From the NCBI GenBank assembly GCA_947179155.2, contig OX359267.1, positions 39,428,998-39,492,997 on the forward strand: DNA of 64,000 nucleotides, written 5' to 3'. Source of the stretch: Hedera helix. Lineage: Eukaryota; Streptophyta; Magnoliopsida; Apiales; Araliaceae. Position 1 is the stretch's first letter. Each line of letters opens with the position of its first letter. Made by a program: the position numbers and the translations under genes. This document shows positions 14,840 to 27,649 of this stretch, piece by piece. Below the pieces are notes generated by a model. The model was not told the DNA's origin, ran no database searches, and saw only the letters and a program-made list of their open reading frames with translations.

Positions 14840-17800
14840 ATGATGGCGTTGCCGGTGGTAAATACATACCCACTGTCAAATTACACCTACGACATGAAGG
14901 ACCCCAAAATAATGAAAGACGTCTCTCCCATTGCTCGACTAGATCGCATGAAAGCCAAGTGAGTATCCCCTTGCCTTTTTGTTCCCTTTACATTTGCAAT
15001 GTAAATGGAGAAAGAGGAGATAAAATCTAGTCAATTTCTCTGAAATTAATTAACCCTGAATAAATCTTTTAGGCTTAAAAGTGTAATGTATATGTATACC
15101 CTAGATTGAAACAGCTATTATTTGATTTCTGTTGATTATTTACGTTTTCCCTAATCTTGCTACCTAACTTTTATTCCCCAGCTATAATTCTTGAACTTAA
15201 TTGGATTTTGCAGTTATATGAAGGAGGGCATGAGGACTAGTGTTGATGGAATTTTGTTGGTACTCCTCTCCCTCTCTCTCTCTCTCTCACACACACACAC
15301 GAAATTATTTACTTGAATTTCATTTAACGGTTAAATCGTGAAAGAAAAAGAGATGGGATTTCTTGGAGATGAGTTTTGTCAGTTTCATTCAAAGAACAGG
15401 GGCTAATCTTGATTTGCATTTAATTGGTAACAGTAATAAGCTCAAAGCACAATAGAATGATTTAAATTGCAGAGGTCTAATACTGACCAAAAGAAGAAAG
15501 ATTATTTTTATTTACCGAATACTATACGATTACATGGCATCTGAATAGATAGATTCTTATAATCAATTTATTTGATTATTTTTAATAAGCTATAAAACAT
15601 CCTTTATCAACAAATATATATGATTATGTGTTCTGTAATTAACTCACTTCTAAATTGACACAGCTACTAATTTCTGTCCTACTTGGTTTATTTATAGTTG
15701 AAAATGTCTTGTGATTGCCTACTGGGGGGGGGGGGGGGGGGGGGTGGATTTCGATCCAGGATAATGTCTAGAAATTGGGGAAATTCCTTTTTAATAGATG
15801 CTTTAATCTTTATGTGTTAGAAGAACTGGGAGTTGACTGATGATCAGTTGTTACAGCGAATTTGCCAGTCAGTTGTGGGGATGGTGTTGTCCCTATATGG
15901 CTTGACTTGGGTTATGCCTTAAAAGATGGAGGAGTTCTTTCACGCTTGGAAGAGAGCTAGGATGCATCAGGGAAGTCGACAGATTTAGGATAGGATATAG
16001 ATTTACAAATGCCCTCATTCATCTATCACATTAGGGGAGAAATTACATATTGTTGCTATAGACTCCAATGCACCATCTTTATTTGAGAAGAAATAAAGCG
16101 ACAAAAGTTGCTAATTAATGAAGTTTCCTATTCTTATAATCTCCGTTCATTTAGTAATTCCTAACAGTGTATTTTCTTTTGTCTCGTCCTTCACGTAAAA
16201 GTTGTACCACTGCTTTGTGTTGAGTCATTTTTGTGAGGATACCAAGAGAAGCTTGTTATTTGAAAGATTGAACCTTCTATTACAATATTTTTATTTATCT
16301 ACTGATGTTCAATGTAGTACCCCTAAGTTCTCAAGTCCCACATCATGTTAAAGGAGAAACCACCAAGCCTTAGTCCCACATCGTCTAGCTTTTAAACCTT
16401 TCTCCCTTCCTTAGGCTATAAATAGAATGCTACTCATTTGGTTTTCTCACACCAACTTAAGAGCCTCCAATTTGAGTAAGGACCTTGTTGGGTGAGGGCT
16501 TTTTATAAAAAGACCTCCTTAGTTAAAATTTTGTCATCGAGGATGTAGGCAATCTGCGGAACTCGTAATTTTCGAGTATGTTTCTTATTTAATTTTTCTG
16601 TATTGTCATTTTTTATTTTTTATTTTAAATATTGTATTTAATTTGTTAGTTGATATTTTAGTATATTTTGTTCGTAATTAGTATTTTTTGTATTGTTATT
16701 ATTTTTGTAGCTTTAATTATTTTTTTGTATTTAGATTATTAGTTACTAGTTTTGGATTAGTATTATTGGTTTTAATTATTGTTTTGTATTTAAATTATTA
16801 GTTACTAGTTTTATATTAGTATTATTGGCTTTAATTATTGTTTTGTATTTAGATTATTAGTTAATAGTTTTAGATTAACGTTATTGGTTTTAATTATTAT
16901 TGCTATTTAGATTACTATGTTGGCATAATAGTAATATTTGTTTGAAAAATGATTAAATATTGAAAGAATATTTTTGATAAATATACTTATAGTTATTTTG
17001 AAAAAGAAATAAGAAAACTATTAAATAATAGGATTGTCCTAATGATATTTATTTGTTCTAAATTTATATTTAGGAATCGTTCGACTATTAATTTTGTGTT
17101 CAGCCATATAGAGGTAAGTGACTCTTCGAGCTATTTAGTATTTTAAAATTTACGTTTATAATTATGTATGCTTTAAAAATTATTCGGATGCCTAAATGTA
17201 TTGTTTCAAAAATTGTTATTCTTTATTTAAGGCTTCCATTTGAATGAAAATGTTACACTTATATTTTGTTAAAAACCTGGATCGAGTATTAAAATAGAAT
17301 TTTGATTTAGAAAATGAGATTATACGATTTTGAACTGTGAAATAAGTATAGTTTTGAATATCGAAAATATTGAGAAATTGCTTTTAGAAACCTCAGTCTG
17401 ACTATGTATTGAAACCGTTAGTGTTTACGCTAGTTCCGGAACAATTTAGGACCTACTAAGGTGCACACCATTAGATACCTTAGTAAGGGGCGTATCATTG
17501 ACATTATCGAACATAAGGGCCGTGTTACAGGGTTGCTGTAACCTTAGTCGTTCTGTGGATTAAAAGATACATCGAATATATTGAACTTATCGAAATCGTT
17601 GATCGAATATATTGAGCTTATCGAAATTTGTCTTTGAATTGTGTTTTGTAATTATTGATTTTGGTTTTGAAAGTAAATATTGACTATTGTTATTGAACAA
17701 GAAAATGTTATTTCAAAAAGTATATTTATTACTGTTATTGAACAAAAGGTATTTCGAAAAAATGTTTTGCAAATAGTACTTGATCCACCTAAATAGTGAA

Positions 17801-20800
17801 GATTGTTACTTGTTGGGCTTCACTGCTCACCCTTACATTAACTTTTACAGGGTCCATTCTTAAGAGTCGAACAATGTGGATGCTTTGTGGATGACTGAAG
17901 TCCTTTTAGTTATGGCGTTATTAGTATTTTGAATTTGATAAGACTTTTATTTAAGGGAGCTGCGTCTCTGAAGTTGTGTTTTCGATAATTAGTTCTTGAA
18001 CTCTTTTGTAAATTTAATAATAAAAGATTGTTGGATTTTCAAGTCTAGTATCGTTGTGTTATTTTTGGGTTGCGCTATTGATATTGTTGCCTTGCGGGCC
18101 TTCGGGCTTGCGGCATGTGGCACTTCGAACATGTAGCGGGTTCGGGGTGTTACATTCCATTTGACTTGTGTTTAGTAATTTGTCAAATATCCCTTCCAAC
18201 TTTTCACACTGAAGACAAATGCAAGTCTATCGCCCATTTCTTCTATTGGATTTCTATGCCGGAAATGGTGTCTTCTCTAGTGCATATACAATCTGATGAT
18301 GTATCAGCTATTTAGCTCTTTGTATTTGTAGTAGAAATGACATTTTCTTTTAGGTTACTTGTAGATTATTTAATGGTATATATGCACATGTCCTTGCACA
18401 GCCAATATTTCTATGCCATCCCTCTCCCAGTATTTAATATTAACTTAAACTACATAACTATTGCAAACTTTTATTACATATCCATCTCTTTGTCTAAGTT
18501 TAATAATCTCTTAGTATTATTTATGGTGGAGTCAAAATGCGGTACACATTTAGTAATCTTTTTTTATGCACACTATATAGCTAATAGCACATACATGGTT
18601 TTTTGCAGGCTCATAAACATACTCATCCCCATATTCTCCTCCTGAAAAATAGAAACAATTTTTACAAACTTCCCGGTGGGCGTCTCAAGCAAGGAGAGAA
18701 TGGTAATATTTTTGTTTATTGAGTTTTTCATTAATTTTTTTCATGAATTTAACTTTCTGAATGCAGGTAGCTTTTAAAATATGATTTTTTACTTTCGTTT
18801 TTAATATTAACAGCTATGCTTTTCTCTTGATGTTTCAGAAATTGAGGGCTTGGAAAGAAAACTGTCCAGCAAACTTGCTGCTCCTGGTCTTGAGCCAGAT
18901 TGGCAGGTACTACTTCCTAATGTAATTAGTGTGTGAGCATTAATTTAGGCGACAAACTTCTGATAAATGGAAGCGAAAAAGCATGATCAGAAGCATGTTT
19001 GATAGTAGTGGGATACAAGAAGAAATTAATGATGAAAAAAACAACAGAATGCTATATTCTCTGAGTTGAATCCCAAAATTTTATGTAGAGATTTCAAACT
19101 CATCCGGATGCTATCTTTCTCAATTTTGTTCCTATTTTCAAGGATGTATACTACCATACTCTGCATTTAGGAATATATTTTTGAAGGTTTTATTAATCTT
19201 TTATTATGTGATTGAAGATTGGCGAATGTGTGGCTATATGGTGGAGGCCAATTTTTGATAGCATGATCTTCTACCCATATTGCCCTCCCCATATAACACA
19301 ACCCAAGGTAAAGTTCAAATTAAAAGAATATTTAACTCAAAATGTATATTATTTCTTCCGCATGTATTTTGAATTTCCCTGCATTCTGCCCATCTCCTTT
19401 GGCTAATGTTATATTTGTCACCTTTTCTGGTAATGTAGGAGTGTAATAAACTTTTCCTCGTTCATTTGTCCGAGAGAGAGTATTTTCAAGTGCCAAACAA
19501 TTATATACTTGTTGCCGTTCCATTCTTTGAACTCTATCATAATGCTCAGGTATGGTGAATACAACATTTTTCTCCTTGGAGGTTAATTTGCATTGGATTG
19601 TACAACTAAACATAAATACCAACGAGCTACCTGTCCACTTGAGAATGCATTTTGCTGAATTTATTGTGAGTGTCTGTGTACGTGACAAATCAATCTTGTA
19701 TATGTTCCTAAGAAATTGTATTTACAAACCTCTTTCCCCCACATATTCAACAAGTAAATAAATATATTGATGTATATCTTTAAGTATATCTTTTGTAATT
19801 ATATTGATTATATAAATTGTAAAACACTTAGAAAAAAACGTTTGCCTATCTTGCATAAAGAACACTTAGAAAAATTTAGAAAAACCAGACCATAACGGGT
19901 GTAATACCTTGTAGATATTTCAAACATGTTACAACTTATGGGACTCGATTTAGAGTTCAGGCGACCGAGTTATCTGCTCATTTGTCTAATTTATATAAAG
20001 AACACTTAGAAAAATTTATGAAAAGTAGACCAAAACGGGTCCCAGGCGTCGAAACAACACGAAACCATAGACGAAACACCTCTTACATATTTCGAACACA
20101 TGACAACTTACGGGACTTGATTTGGAGTTTTGGTGGCTAAGTTATCTGCTCTTTTGCCTAACTTAATAAAGAACACTTACAAAAATTTAGGAAAACTATA
20201 CCAAAATGGGCCCTCGAGCATTGAAACGACACGAAACCATAGGAAAAATACTTCTTACATATTTCAAACACGTTACAATTTATGAAACTCGATTTGGAGT
20301 TCTAGTGACCGAGTTATTTGTTCGTTTGCCTAACTTATATAAAGAATACTAAGAAAAATTTAGGAAAACTGGACCAAAATGGGCTCCGGGTGTTGAACCG
20401 AAGCGAAATCATAGGTAAAACGTCTCTTACATATTTTTAACATGTGACAATTTATGGGACTCGATTAAGAGTTTCGGTGGCCGAGTTATTGCTCGTTTGC
20501 CTAACTTATATAAAGAACACATAGAAAAATTTAGAAAAAGTATACCAAAATGGGCCCCGAGCATCGAAACGACACGAAATCATAGGTGAAACACCTTGTT
20601 GATATTTTAAATACGTTACAACTTATGGGACTCGATTCGAAGTTCCAGTGGCCGAGTTATCTGCTCGTTTGCCTAACTTATATAAAAAATACTTATGAAA
20701 ATTTAGGAAAATTAGACCAAAAAGGACACTCGGGTGTCGAAAATGATGCATACCTAAATGGCTTTTGTGCTCAGTTGTGAATTTGTTTCTCCATCAATGT

Positions 20801-20985
20801 GTTGCCTTAGAAATGGCAATTAGACCTGCCTTTTTCTTCCCGTCTTTGTAAACTTAATGTTATAACCAATTTGGTTTTTAATAGTAGTACTCTTCATTCA
20901 CTTCTGCTGGCAGAGATTTGGGCATATTATATCCTCCATTCCGATGAATTTGTCAAGATTCCAGTTGAGCAGGATACAAACATAA
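14840..20985 (+). CDS. CFIS2: Pre-mRNA cleavage factor Im 25 kDa subunit (CFIm25, NUDT21 type)
   Basis: Seven exons (14840-14958, 15214-15259, 18609-18702, 18839-18906, 19218-19307, 19439-19549, 20914-20985) join to 199 residues, the usual plant length. Diagnostic stretches are NYMKEGMRTSVDGILL, HPHILLLKNRNNFYKLPGGR, ECVAIWWRPIFDSMIFYPYC and RFGHIISSIPMNLSRF. It has the NUDIX fold, but the NUDIX box after GGRLKQGE lacks the catalytic glutamate pattern, as in the whole family. The protein is nuclear, binds UGUA in pre-mRNA as a dimer and helps choose the polyadenylation site. ATG occurs twice (14840, 14843); I took the first. Intron 2 (3.35 kb) holds a solo LTR and intron 6 (1.36 kb) a tandem array. 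Plants have two paralogues, so the symbol is tentative. Confidence 0.93.
15724..15744. repeat. Poly-G tract (21 G) in CFIm25 intron 2
   Basis: An uninterrupted run of 21 G. Confidence 0.9.
16313..18154 (+). mobile_element. Solo LTR (Ty3/gypsy family 1) inside CFIm25 intron 2
   Basis: The 1842-bp sequence starts TGTAGTACCCC and ends GGGGTGTTACA, that is TG...CA. The 5-bp flanks are TTCAA and TTCCA (4 of 5 match), as expected of an old target duplication. The sequence matches, nearly end to end, the 3' LTR at 55606-60244, for example AGTAAGGACCTTGTTG, GTAGGCAATCTGCG and GAATCGTTCGACTATTAATT. No internal retrotransposon sequence is attached, so recombination between two LTRs is the likely origin. 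It lies in the same orientation as the gene. Confidence 0.88.
19855..20750. repeat. Tandem array, ~172-bp unit, in CFIm25 intron 6
   Basis: Units begin with ATAAAGAACACTTAGAAAAA at 19855, 19995, 20166, 20339, 20510 and 20682, so the periods are 140 (a shortened unit), 171, 173, 171 and 172. Shared words are ACCAAAAYGGGYCC, CGAAAC, ACACGAAACCATAG, CATATTT, GGGACTCGATT and CCGAGTTATCTGCTC. The last unit is cut short. The array ends about 160 bases before the last exon. Confidence 0.9.
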
Positions 20986-21538
20986 ATAAAGATGGACTTC
21001 AAGAGCTCATACTCAAAAAGGACTTGCGGGGTGATTTGAATCACATTTTGTAGATAAAACCGACTTGGCCTCATGACATATTCTTTCTCACATGATTGAA
21101 TAGTTTTAACTTGTCACTATAAATGTAAGAAAATTGTAGCTTGATGGTGAGTAATCACATTGATAATATGAACAAAGTTGTTCTCCAGTAGTGCGTGATG
21201 GGAATAGCTAGGTTCGGCACGGTGCTGTTATTTTTGGAATATATTTGTCATCATTGTCGATTATCAAACACAAATCTTGTAATCATATACGCCTCGACAA
21301 CTTTTAAATAAATAGTAGGTAATATTTCTTCTCTGTGTAGAATCCTTCACGGGAAAATTTTCTTATACTTGCATGGTTCAAAGTTTGAGACCTCATCGAA
21401 AGGGTAAAAAATAAACTGGATTACGTAATGGCAGCTAGTTTGAAGTTGGAAGAGTTCATGTGCGGGAATTGTCCGGTTTGAAGACTTCACGTGGAGGAAT
21501 TGTCCCATATGCTTACTAGGATAGTAGCTGCAGCTTAC

Positions 21539-21540
<2 letters not shown>
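20986..21540. other. 3' region of CFIm25 and intergenic DNA
   Basis: Probable 3' untranslated region followed by unannotated DNA. No other gene was recognised. Confidence 0.35.

Positions 21541-21583
<43 letters not shown>
21541..21583. repeat. (TA)n microsatellite
   Basis: About 21 TA units directly next to a hAT-like element. Confidence 0.9.
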
Positions 21584-21586
<3 letters not shown>

Positions 21587-22051
21587 GTGAGCAATTGGGT
21601 TATATCCGAACCGAATAGTCTATTCGGATATAATCGAATATCGAAATATTCTAAATTTCGCTATCTGAATAATTAACCGAATTTATAAATAACCGAATTA
21701 CCGAATAACCGAATACACAATTCGGTTATTTCGGTTAATAACCGAAATTAATCTCCATTTTATCAAACAAACAAATTAATTTCAAATTAGCAAATACTAG
21801 AGTTTTCAATTAATAATTAACAACAATTAATAATCATAATAATTCAATACTAGACTTAATTTATTTTTTTTAATCTATTCGGTTATTCAGTTAACCGAAT
21901 ATCAAATTTTCAATAACCGTATAAATAACCGAATACCGAGATATTAAAACGGTTATTACCGAATTAGAGAAAATAACCGAATAACCGAAATAATTCGGTT
22001 AAAAAAATTCGGTTATGTTCGGTTATTCGGTTTTATCCGTTTTTTGCTCAG
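21583..22051. mobile_element. Non-autonomous hAT-like element with ACCGAATA subterminal repeats
   Basis: The left end TAGGGGTGAGCAATTGGG and the right end TTTTTTGCTCA share an inverted TGAGCAA. Both flanks of the AT-rich centre hold many copies of CCGAATA, ATTCGGTTA and ACCGAA in both orientations. The design (short TIR, clustered subterminal words, no gene) fits a hAT derivative. The right terminus looks eroded and no target duplication is clear. Confidence 0.6.
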
Positions 22052-24025
22052 TTTTAAATTATACACACGGAGTATGTGTGTATTAATTTAAATTTTTTTT
22101 TTTTGTTTGACACATAATTTAAATACACACCTTACTTATTCGGCACTAAAGTTTGAAACCCCACTTTCTTGATTTTCAAAGAATGAGAGTAACTATTGGC
22201 TCAAGACCTTTGGCTGTATTAATCTTCCTATGTTTCATATTATTAATAAATACTTTCTATGTTCAAATCAAATTCATCTAATTTTTAAAAAAATACTAAG
22301 AATATTTTTTTTTTTTCATATTTGTTCTTAAAACTAAAGAGTTTTAGTTTAGTAAAAATGACACAATGATAAAATTATCATAATAAAGTTTAAGAAATTG
22401 TGTCATTTTATACTATAATCAATAAAAATCATGATATTTCTTGGCGAAACAAAAAAATAGTAATAAATAGTAGGATTCTTTTTTGGACCAAGGAAGTATT
22501 TTTGTTATTGCATGACACAAATTTTAAGACATTTTGAAAGTGTGACTTAATATTCTGTTTTAATTATATTCAAACATAAAATTTGAATATATATATATAT
22601 AGGATGTTTATTCATGACAACTGGTTACTGGGATATTGTTACAACAACTAAAACAGGGATAATTTATTTATAAATTTTTCCTACGATAATATTTTGTTGC
22701 GACATCGCTTTTGTTAAAATAATTAGCCTTACCGTAACAAACTGTTGTGACATAAGTCAAAAATTAATTATTATTCAACAACCGATTATTATAAATTAAC
22801 TTTAGTGTGTGTATATATATATAAAAATTTCTTCTACACACTCGAAAGAAATAGTTAGTTGCAGACAGATATGATGTTATCATTCATTTGCAATCACTAG
22901 CAGGGGAAACCTAAACACTTGTAGGTGCGGTGAATGGAAAGGAGTCACGGGGAACTTGGTGTATACTTTCTTTTCCCTCTTACCAAATTTATTCCAAACT
23001 CTTTTACATTTAATTCAATTATTTTTACTTGACTAACAACAATTTACCTGCTAGTAATTTATTTATTTTTAAAAATGATATTTTTATAAATTAATTTAAT
23101 ATTTTTATAAATAGATCACATTTAATTTTATAAAAATATCAAATTAATTTATAAAAATATTAATTTTACAAGTTAATTTAATATTTACACAAATGAATCT
23201 TATTTTTTCTTATAAAAATATCAAATTAATTTATAAAAATATCAATTTTTTTATTTTACTGCTTCAGATCAGGCTTTATTTGGTCATTATGTTAATGATT
23301 ACTCCATTTGATAAATGTATGTGACCAAAAATCACATTAATATTTGTTGATGCGATTATGGAAGACGTTATTAAACTGTTCCTCGTCATGTAAAAATAAA
23401 TTCATAATGCGTGTAAAGACGGGACCCATTTCATTTGTTTATCCAAATAAGAGATATGTTTATAATTGTGTTCTTCTTTGTGTAAAACATGTAAATAATA
23501 TGCGAGTAATTTGAGATTATTCCTTCCCAAGTAAAATTCCTCCCACCTTTGGGTTTATTAGTGACGTTAACAAAAGAAAATCAACCAATTACACTACGCT
23601 AGAAAAAGTGCTTGTAATAAAAAGGTGACCACATTTATGAACAATTATAACTACGTAACAGTCTAACATTATATTTATTTATATTATTAAAATATAAGAC
23701 ATAATATTAAAATTCGTATTATATTTCATTTATTTTTAATAGTATAAATAGATATAACGTTTGACGTAATATTTAGTGATTGTATACGTAGACTTGTCTC
23801 ATATATATTATTATAATTTTTTTTTATAAATATTTTAATTTTTTTTACAGGGTTTTAGGGGCAAAAATGTCTTTTACTCTTCTTTTCGGGACAATATAGA
23901 GGGAAGGCAACCAAAACAGTAGTAGTCTGTCACTATAGAACTGAGAGATAGGAGGAGATAACCCACCCCGCAGTGGTCTCCATTTATTCCACAGTAAGGA
24001 ATCCTTTCAAACTTCGAATCCCTCA
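22052..24025. other. Intergenic and ICE1 promoter side
   Basis: Contains a MITE (22251-22498), an AT-rich block with repeated ATCAAATTAATTTATAAAAA in both orientations (about 23075-23250), and the region upstream of the ICE1-like gene. No gene was recognised. Confidence 0.4.
22251..22498. mobile_element. Stowaway-like MITE
   Basis: TACTTTCTATGTTCAAA on the left pairs with TTTTGGACCAAGGAAGTA on the right with a few mismatches. The interior is AT-rich. Confidence 0.55.
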
Positions 24026-24172
24026 GTGGCTCACTCTCTCTCTCTTTCTCTCTCTGAAATCTCCCCTTATCATACTCTTAAAAGCTTCTTTCCTTTTCCC
24101 TTTTCTTCTCCTTTCTCCTTCTTTATTTGTCTGACGATTTTTCACCCAGTAGAGAGAGAGAGAGAGAGAGAT
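24026..24172 (+). promoter_or_regulatory. ICE1 leader or promoter with facing CT and AG tracts
   Basis: A CT-rich tract (about 24030-24056) and an AG tract (about 24153-24171) face each other within 140 bases and end 27 bases before the start codon. If both are transcribed they could pair into a long hairpin in the 5' leader. No upstream ATG lies between them and the start. Confidence 0.5.
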
Positions 24173-24198
24173 AAAAAAACTCAGAGACGGACCAGAAA

Positions 24199-27100
24199 AT
24201 GCTACCGAGCTCTGATGGAATCGCATGGTTGGAAGGGGAAGAAGGCGAAGGAATTTCATGGGCGGTGAGGAACAATAACGAAGGAGATACATGTAAAGAT
24301 TTAGGCATGAACGCTTATTCTCTCACTAGCTTCAAATCAATGCTCGAAACTGATTGGTTTGCTAATAATACTATAACCCCTTCTCAAAATATCCTCACAA
24401 ATTATCACCCAGATTTCAATAGTGGTAATTTGTTGTTACAAGCAATGGATTCTTCATCTTCCTGTTCTCCCGCACCGGCGTTTACGCTCGACCCATCACA
24501 GTCACATTCTCCCTTCTTCCCTCCCAAATCTAGCTTCTCTTCGCTCTTTAATGTTCCATTTGACAATAGCTTCGATTTGGACTGTGAACCCAATTTCTTA
24601 ACAAAGTCGAATTCCCCTGTTTTGCCTAATCCTGAAATGACTTCTGGTTCTGATTTGGCTGCTACCCGTTTGCTACCAATTTATGACAACAACGACATCT
24701 CTATAGGAGGCGGGTTTAGTCCAATTGGGTTTGACTGGTTTCAGGGTTCTTCTTCAGGAAATGCTCTGTTTTCAAACAGGGCTAAGATTTTGAGGCCACT
24801 TGAAGTTCTGCCACCAGTTGGGGCACAACCCACTCTTTTTCAGAAGAGAGCTGTGTTGCGCCAAGGCTCTGGTGAGGACGATAAATTAGGGGATTGGGGA
24901 AATAGAGAGGATTTGGGTAAGAAGATGAAGAGGAACTTCAGTGAGGATGATGATGAGATTGACATTTCGGGTTCTTTTAATTATGATTCTGATGAACTTT
25001 ATTCTAGGAATGTGAATGACAGTGGTAATACTAATGATGGTGGGATTGGAAATAATTCAAATGCCAACAGTTCGGTCACGGTTAAAGATCAGAAAGGGAG
25101 AAAGAAGGGTCTCCCTGCTAAGAATTTGATGGCTGAGAGACGCAGGAGAAAGAAGCTCAATGATCGGCTTTACATGCTTAGGTCTGTTGTTCCCAAGATC
25201 AGCAAGGTATAATCTGAATCTATCTATATATAATCCAACACGCATATTTTCCCACTAAATTCTTGTACTGAAATTCTTGCAGAATGTTGTTTCATTTTAT
25301 AATGGGGATTCATTTTATATGCAAAAGAAGTTCGTCTGTTATACTGTATATAGCATGTCAATATGTCACACTGGTATATTAAAGGAGTTATTGCATCTCT
25401 AATTTAGTGTTTTGTTGAGCTTGCCTTAAATTTTATCTCAGGTTAAACAAACTTCTGTATTACAGTGGTTAAGATGGTAAAAGTTATTTCTTTCCTCTGT
25501 TACTTCTGAGTTCTGACTATAGAAAAATTAGTTGATTTTGAAAGGAAGCCACTGCCTAAAGCTACATACAAGCAAACAAAGAGAGAAAATATATATTTTA
25601 AATTTAATCATGTTTAGACCTAATTATCATCATTGCTTCCTTCTAGAGAAAAGCTGATAGTGTAAGACTGATTAAGATTGTATAGACTTTTGACACAAGA
25701 TTGTATCCATTCTGAGTAAGGGATTGCATGGAGTTTCATGGTGAAGGCCATGCATCAAATACCTTTTATGAGTTATGTCCCACAGAGTTAAAAACCTATT
25801 TTGTCTGATTGTTTTTATTCTGTCTGCAGATGGATAGAGCTTCCATACTTGGAGATGCCATTGATTATTTGAAGGAGCTTTTGCAAAGGATAAATGATCT
25901 TCATAATGAACTTGAGGCAACCCCACCAGGCTCTTTGATTACTCCCGCGTCAAGCTTCCATCCATTGACACCCACTCCACCTACGCTTCCACATCGCATC
26001 AAGGAAGAACTGTGTCCAAGTGCTTTGCCAAGCCCCAAAAACCCATCTGCAAGGGTAAGTCTCATTAAGCTTCTCCTCAACGCGGGGTGGGTCGGGTGGG
26101 GGGGGGGAGTATACGATTATATGAACAATTTTTTCCCTGTTTGACAATTTGATTCTGTTTAGAGTTCATTGTAGAAGAGTTCTTACCTTCTACGAGTTTC
26201 TCCAATTTTAGTTGGGCATGATATTTTAACCAGATGAGTGTTTTTCAATTCATTAGAGATGTTTAAAACGAGAGAGAAGAAAAACTCATTTGAAGCAATA
26301 GCTCGAGTATTTTTACTGAAGCTGCTACATAAAAATAAATAAGCAATTACATGGTTATCTGACTCGTGCACATACTGATATCACCAACATGAAAAAAAGA
26401 AAAAAAAAAAAAAAGGAGTTGAAAATGGATTGTTCTTTTTATGTGGATTTGGATTCTTCTAATTTCTATTATTATGTTTAGCAATGTGAAGGTGATTTTT
26501 GTAATTCAAGTGTGTTGGTTTACCTTAAGTACTACCAGAAGAAACAGGGACCAGTGTTTCATCCTTTTTGTACACGGTCCCTACTTGTAAAGAATTTGAT
26601 ATTTTTTAGGCAATATATATTATTCATTAGTATATCCAGTATTTCATAACCAGACATTTGATTAAAGGATTCCTTTGCTAGGAAATCCCCCTCTTTCTCT
26701 CGCTACTCTTCCCACATTTTTTTCATATGTTCCCTGAATGAGCAAGGTTAATTCTATCATATAATAAATGTTATCTAAAACTTGGCTCTGCTTCTGACTC
26801 ATGATTTCTGATTTTCTGCATTGGTAGGTAGAGGTAAGGGCAAGAGAAGGGAGGGCTGTCAACATCCACATGTTCTGTGCCCGCAGACCTGGTCTCTTGC
26901 TTTCCACTTTGAGGGCACTTGACAGCCTTGGGTTGGACATTCAACAGGCTGTCATCAGTTGCTTCAATGGTTTTGCTTTGGATGTATTTCGAGCTGGGGT
27001 AAGGTTCCTAGTTGGCCATCAATCCTTCAAGCTTCATTAGTTTCCATGAATATCATCTCCTGGCCGTTGAATTATGATAATATAAACTCAATTGCAAATT

Positions 27101-27649
27101 TAAACATCAGTATATATGTGTGTGCGTGTGTATCTTTCTTGTGGGGCTTATACATAGAACTGAGTGCAAAAATATACGGACCAGCTAGCAACTCTATTAT
27201 AACTTTTTGTTGACGAATCATATAGTGGAAATCCCAAATCAATAGGATAGAAACCAGATAATTCATTTGTAACCAGATAAACATGGAATAATCATGTCTT
27301 TGGCTTCTAAACAATTAAAAATCTCTTCAGAATTTCAGTAAAATGAGTTGCATAAGTTGAAAACCAGTTGCTCAGCAATTATTATACTTGCTAAAGATTG
27401 ATGCCATTTGAAACACTGTGTGCTAGTGATCATGTGGCCTTCAAAGAAAACAGCCCGATTGGGTTCACTTTTGATGTAAAGGCCTTGTAAGAATTTATTC
27501 TTCTTCGTGTGGATATACTTTGTTTATGCAATTTGCAGATTTAGTATCTTTTTGTTGTTCATCAGCAAAACAGAGAAGGCCAGGAAGTTTTGCCTGAGCA
27601 GATCAAAGAAGTACTACTAGGCTCGGCTGGTTTTCATGGCGTAATGTAG
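24199..27649 (+). CDS. ICE1: ICE1/SCREAM-type bHLH transcription factor
   Basis: Four exons (24199-25206, 25830-26054, 26828-26998, 27566-27649) join to 495 residues, almost the length of Arabidopsis ICE1. The bHLH domain spans roughly 308-357: basic part NLMAERRRRKKLNDRLYMLR, then KMDRASILGDAIDYLKELL across the first splice junction. Lys394 in IKEE and Ser404 in LPSPK match the known sumoylation and stability sites of Arabidopsis ICE1 (K393, S403). The C-terminal ACT-like domain (VNIHMFCARRPGLLLSTLRA to ISCFNGFALDVFRAG) is complete. In the family it is a nuclear activator of CBF cold-response genes and a partner of SPCH, MUTE and FAMA in stomatal development. ICE1 and SCRM2 cannot be told apart with certainty here. 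The gene looks intact. Confidence 0.95.
26098..26107. repeat. Short poly-G run in ICE1 intron 2
   Basis: Ten G just downstream of the exon 2 donor, within a G-rich stretch of about 25 bases that could form a G-quadruplex in the pre-mRNA. Confidence 0.6.

Noticed and set aside
19855..20750. CRISPR-like regular array
   Set aside because: Units are contiguous ~172-bp repeats without short repeats and unique spacers, in an intron of a plant gene.
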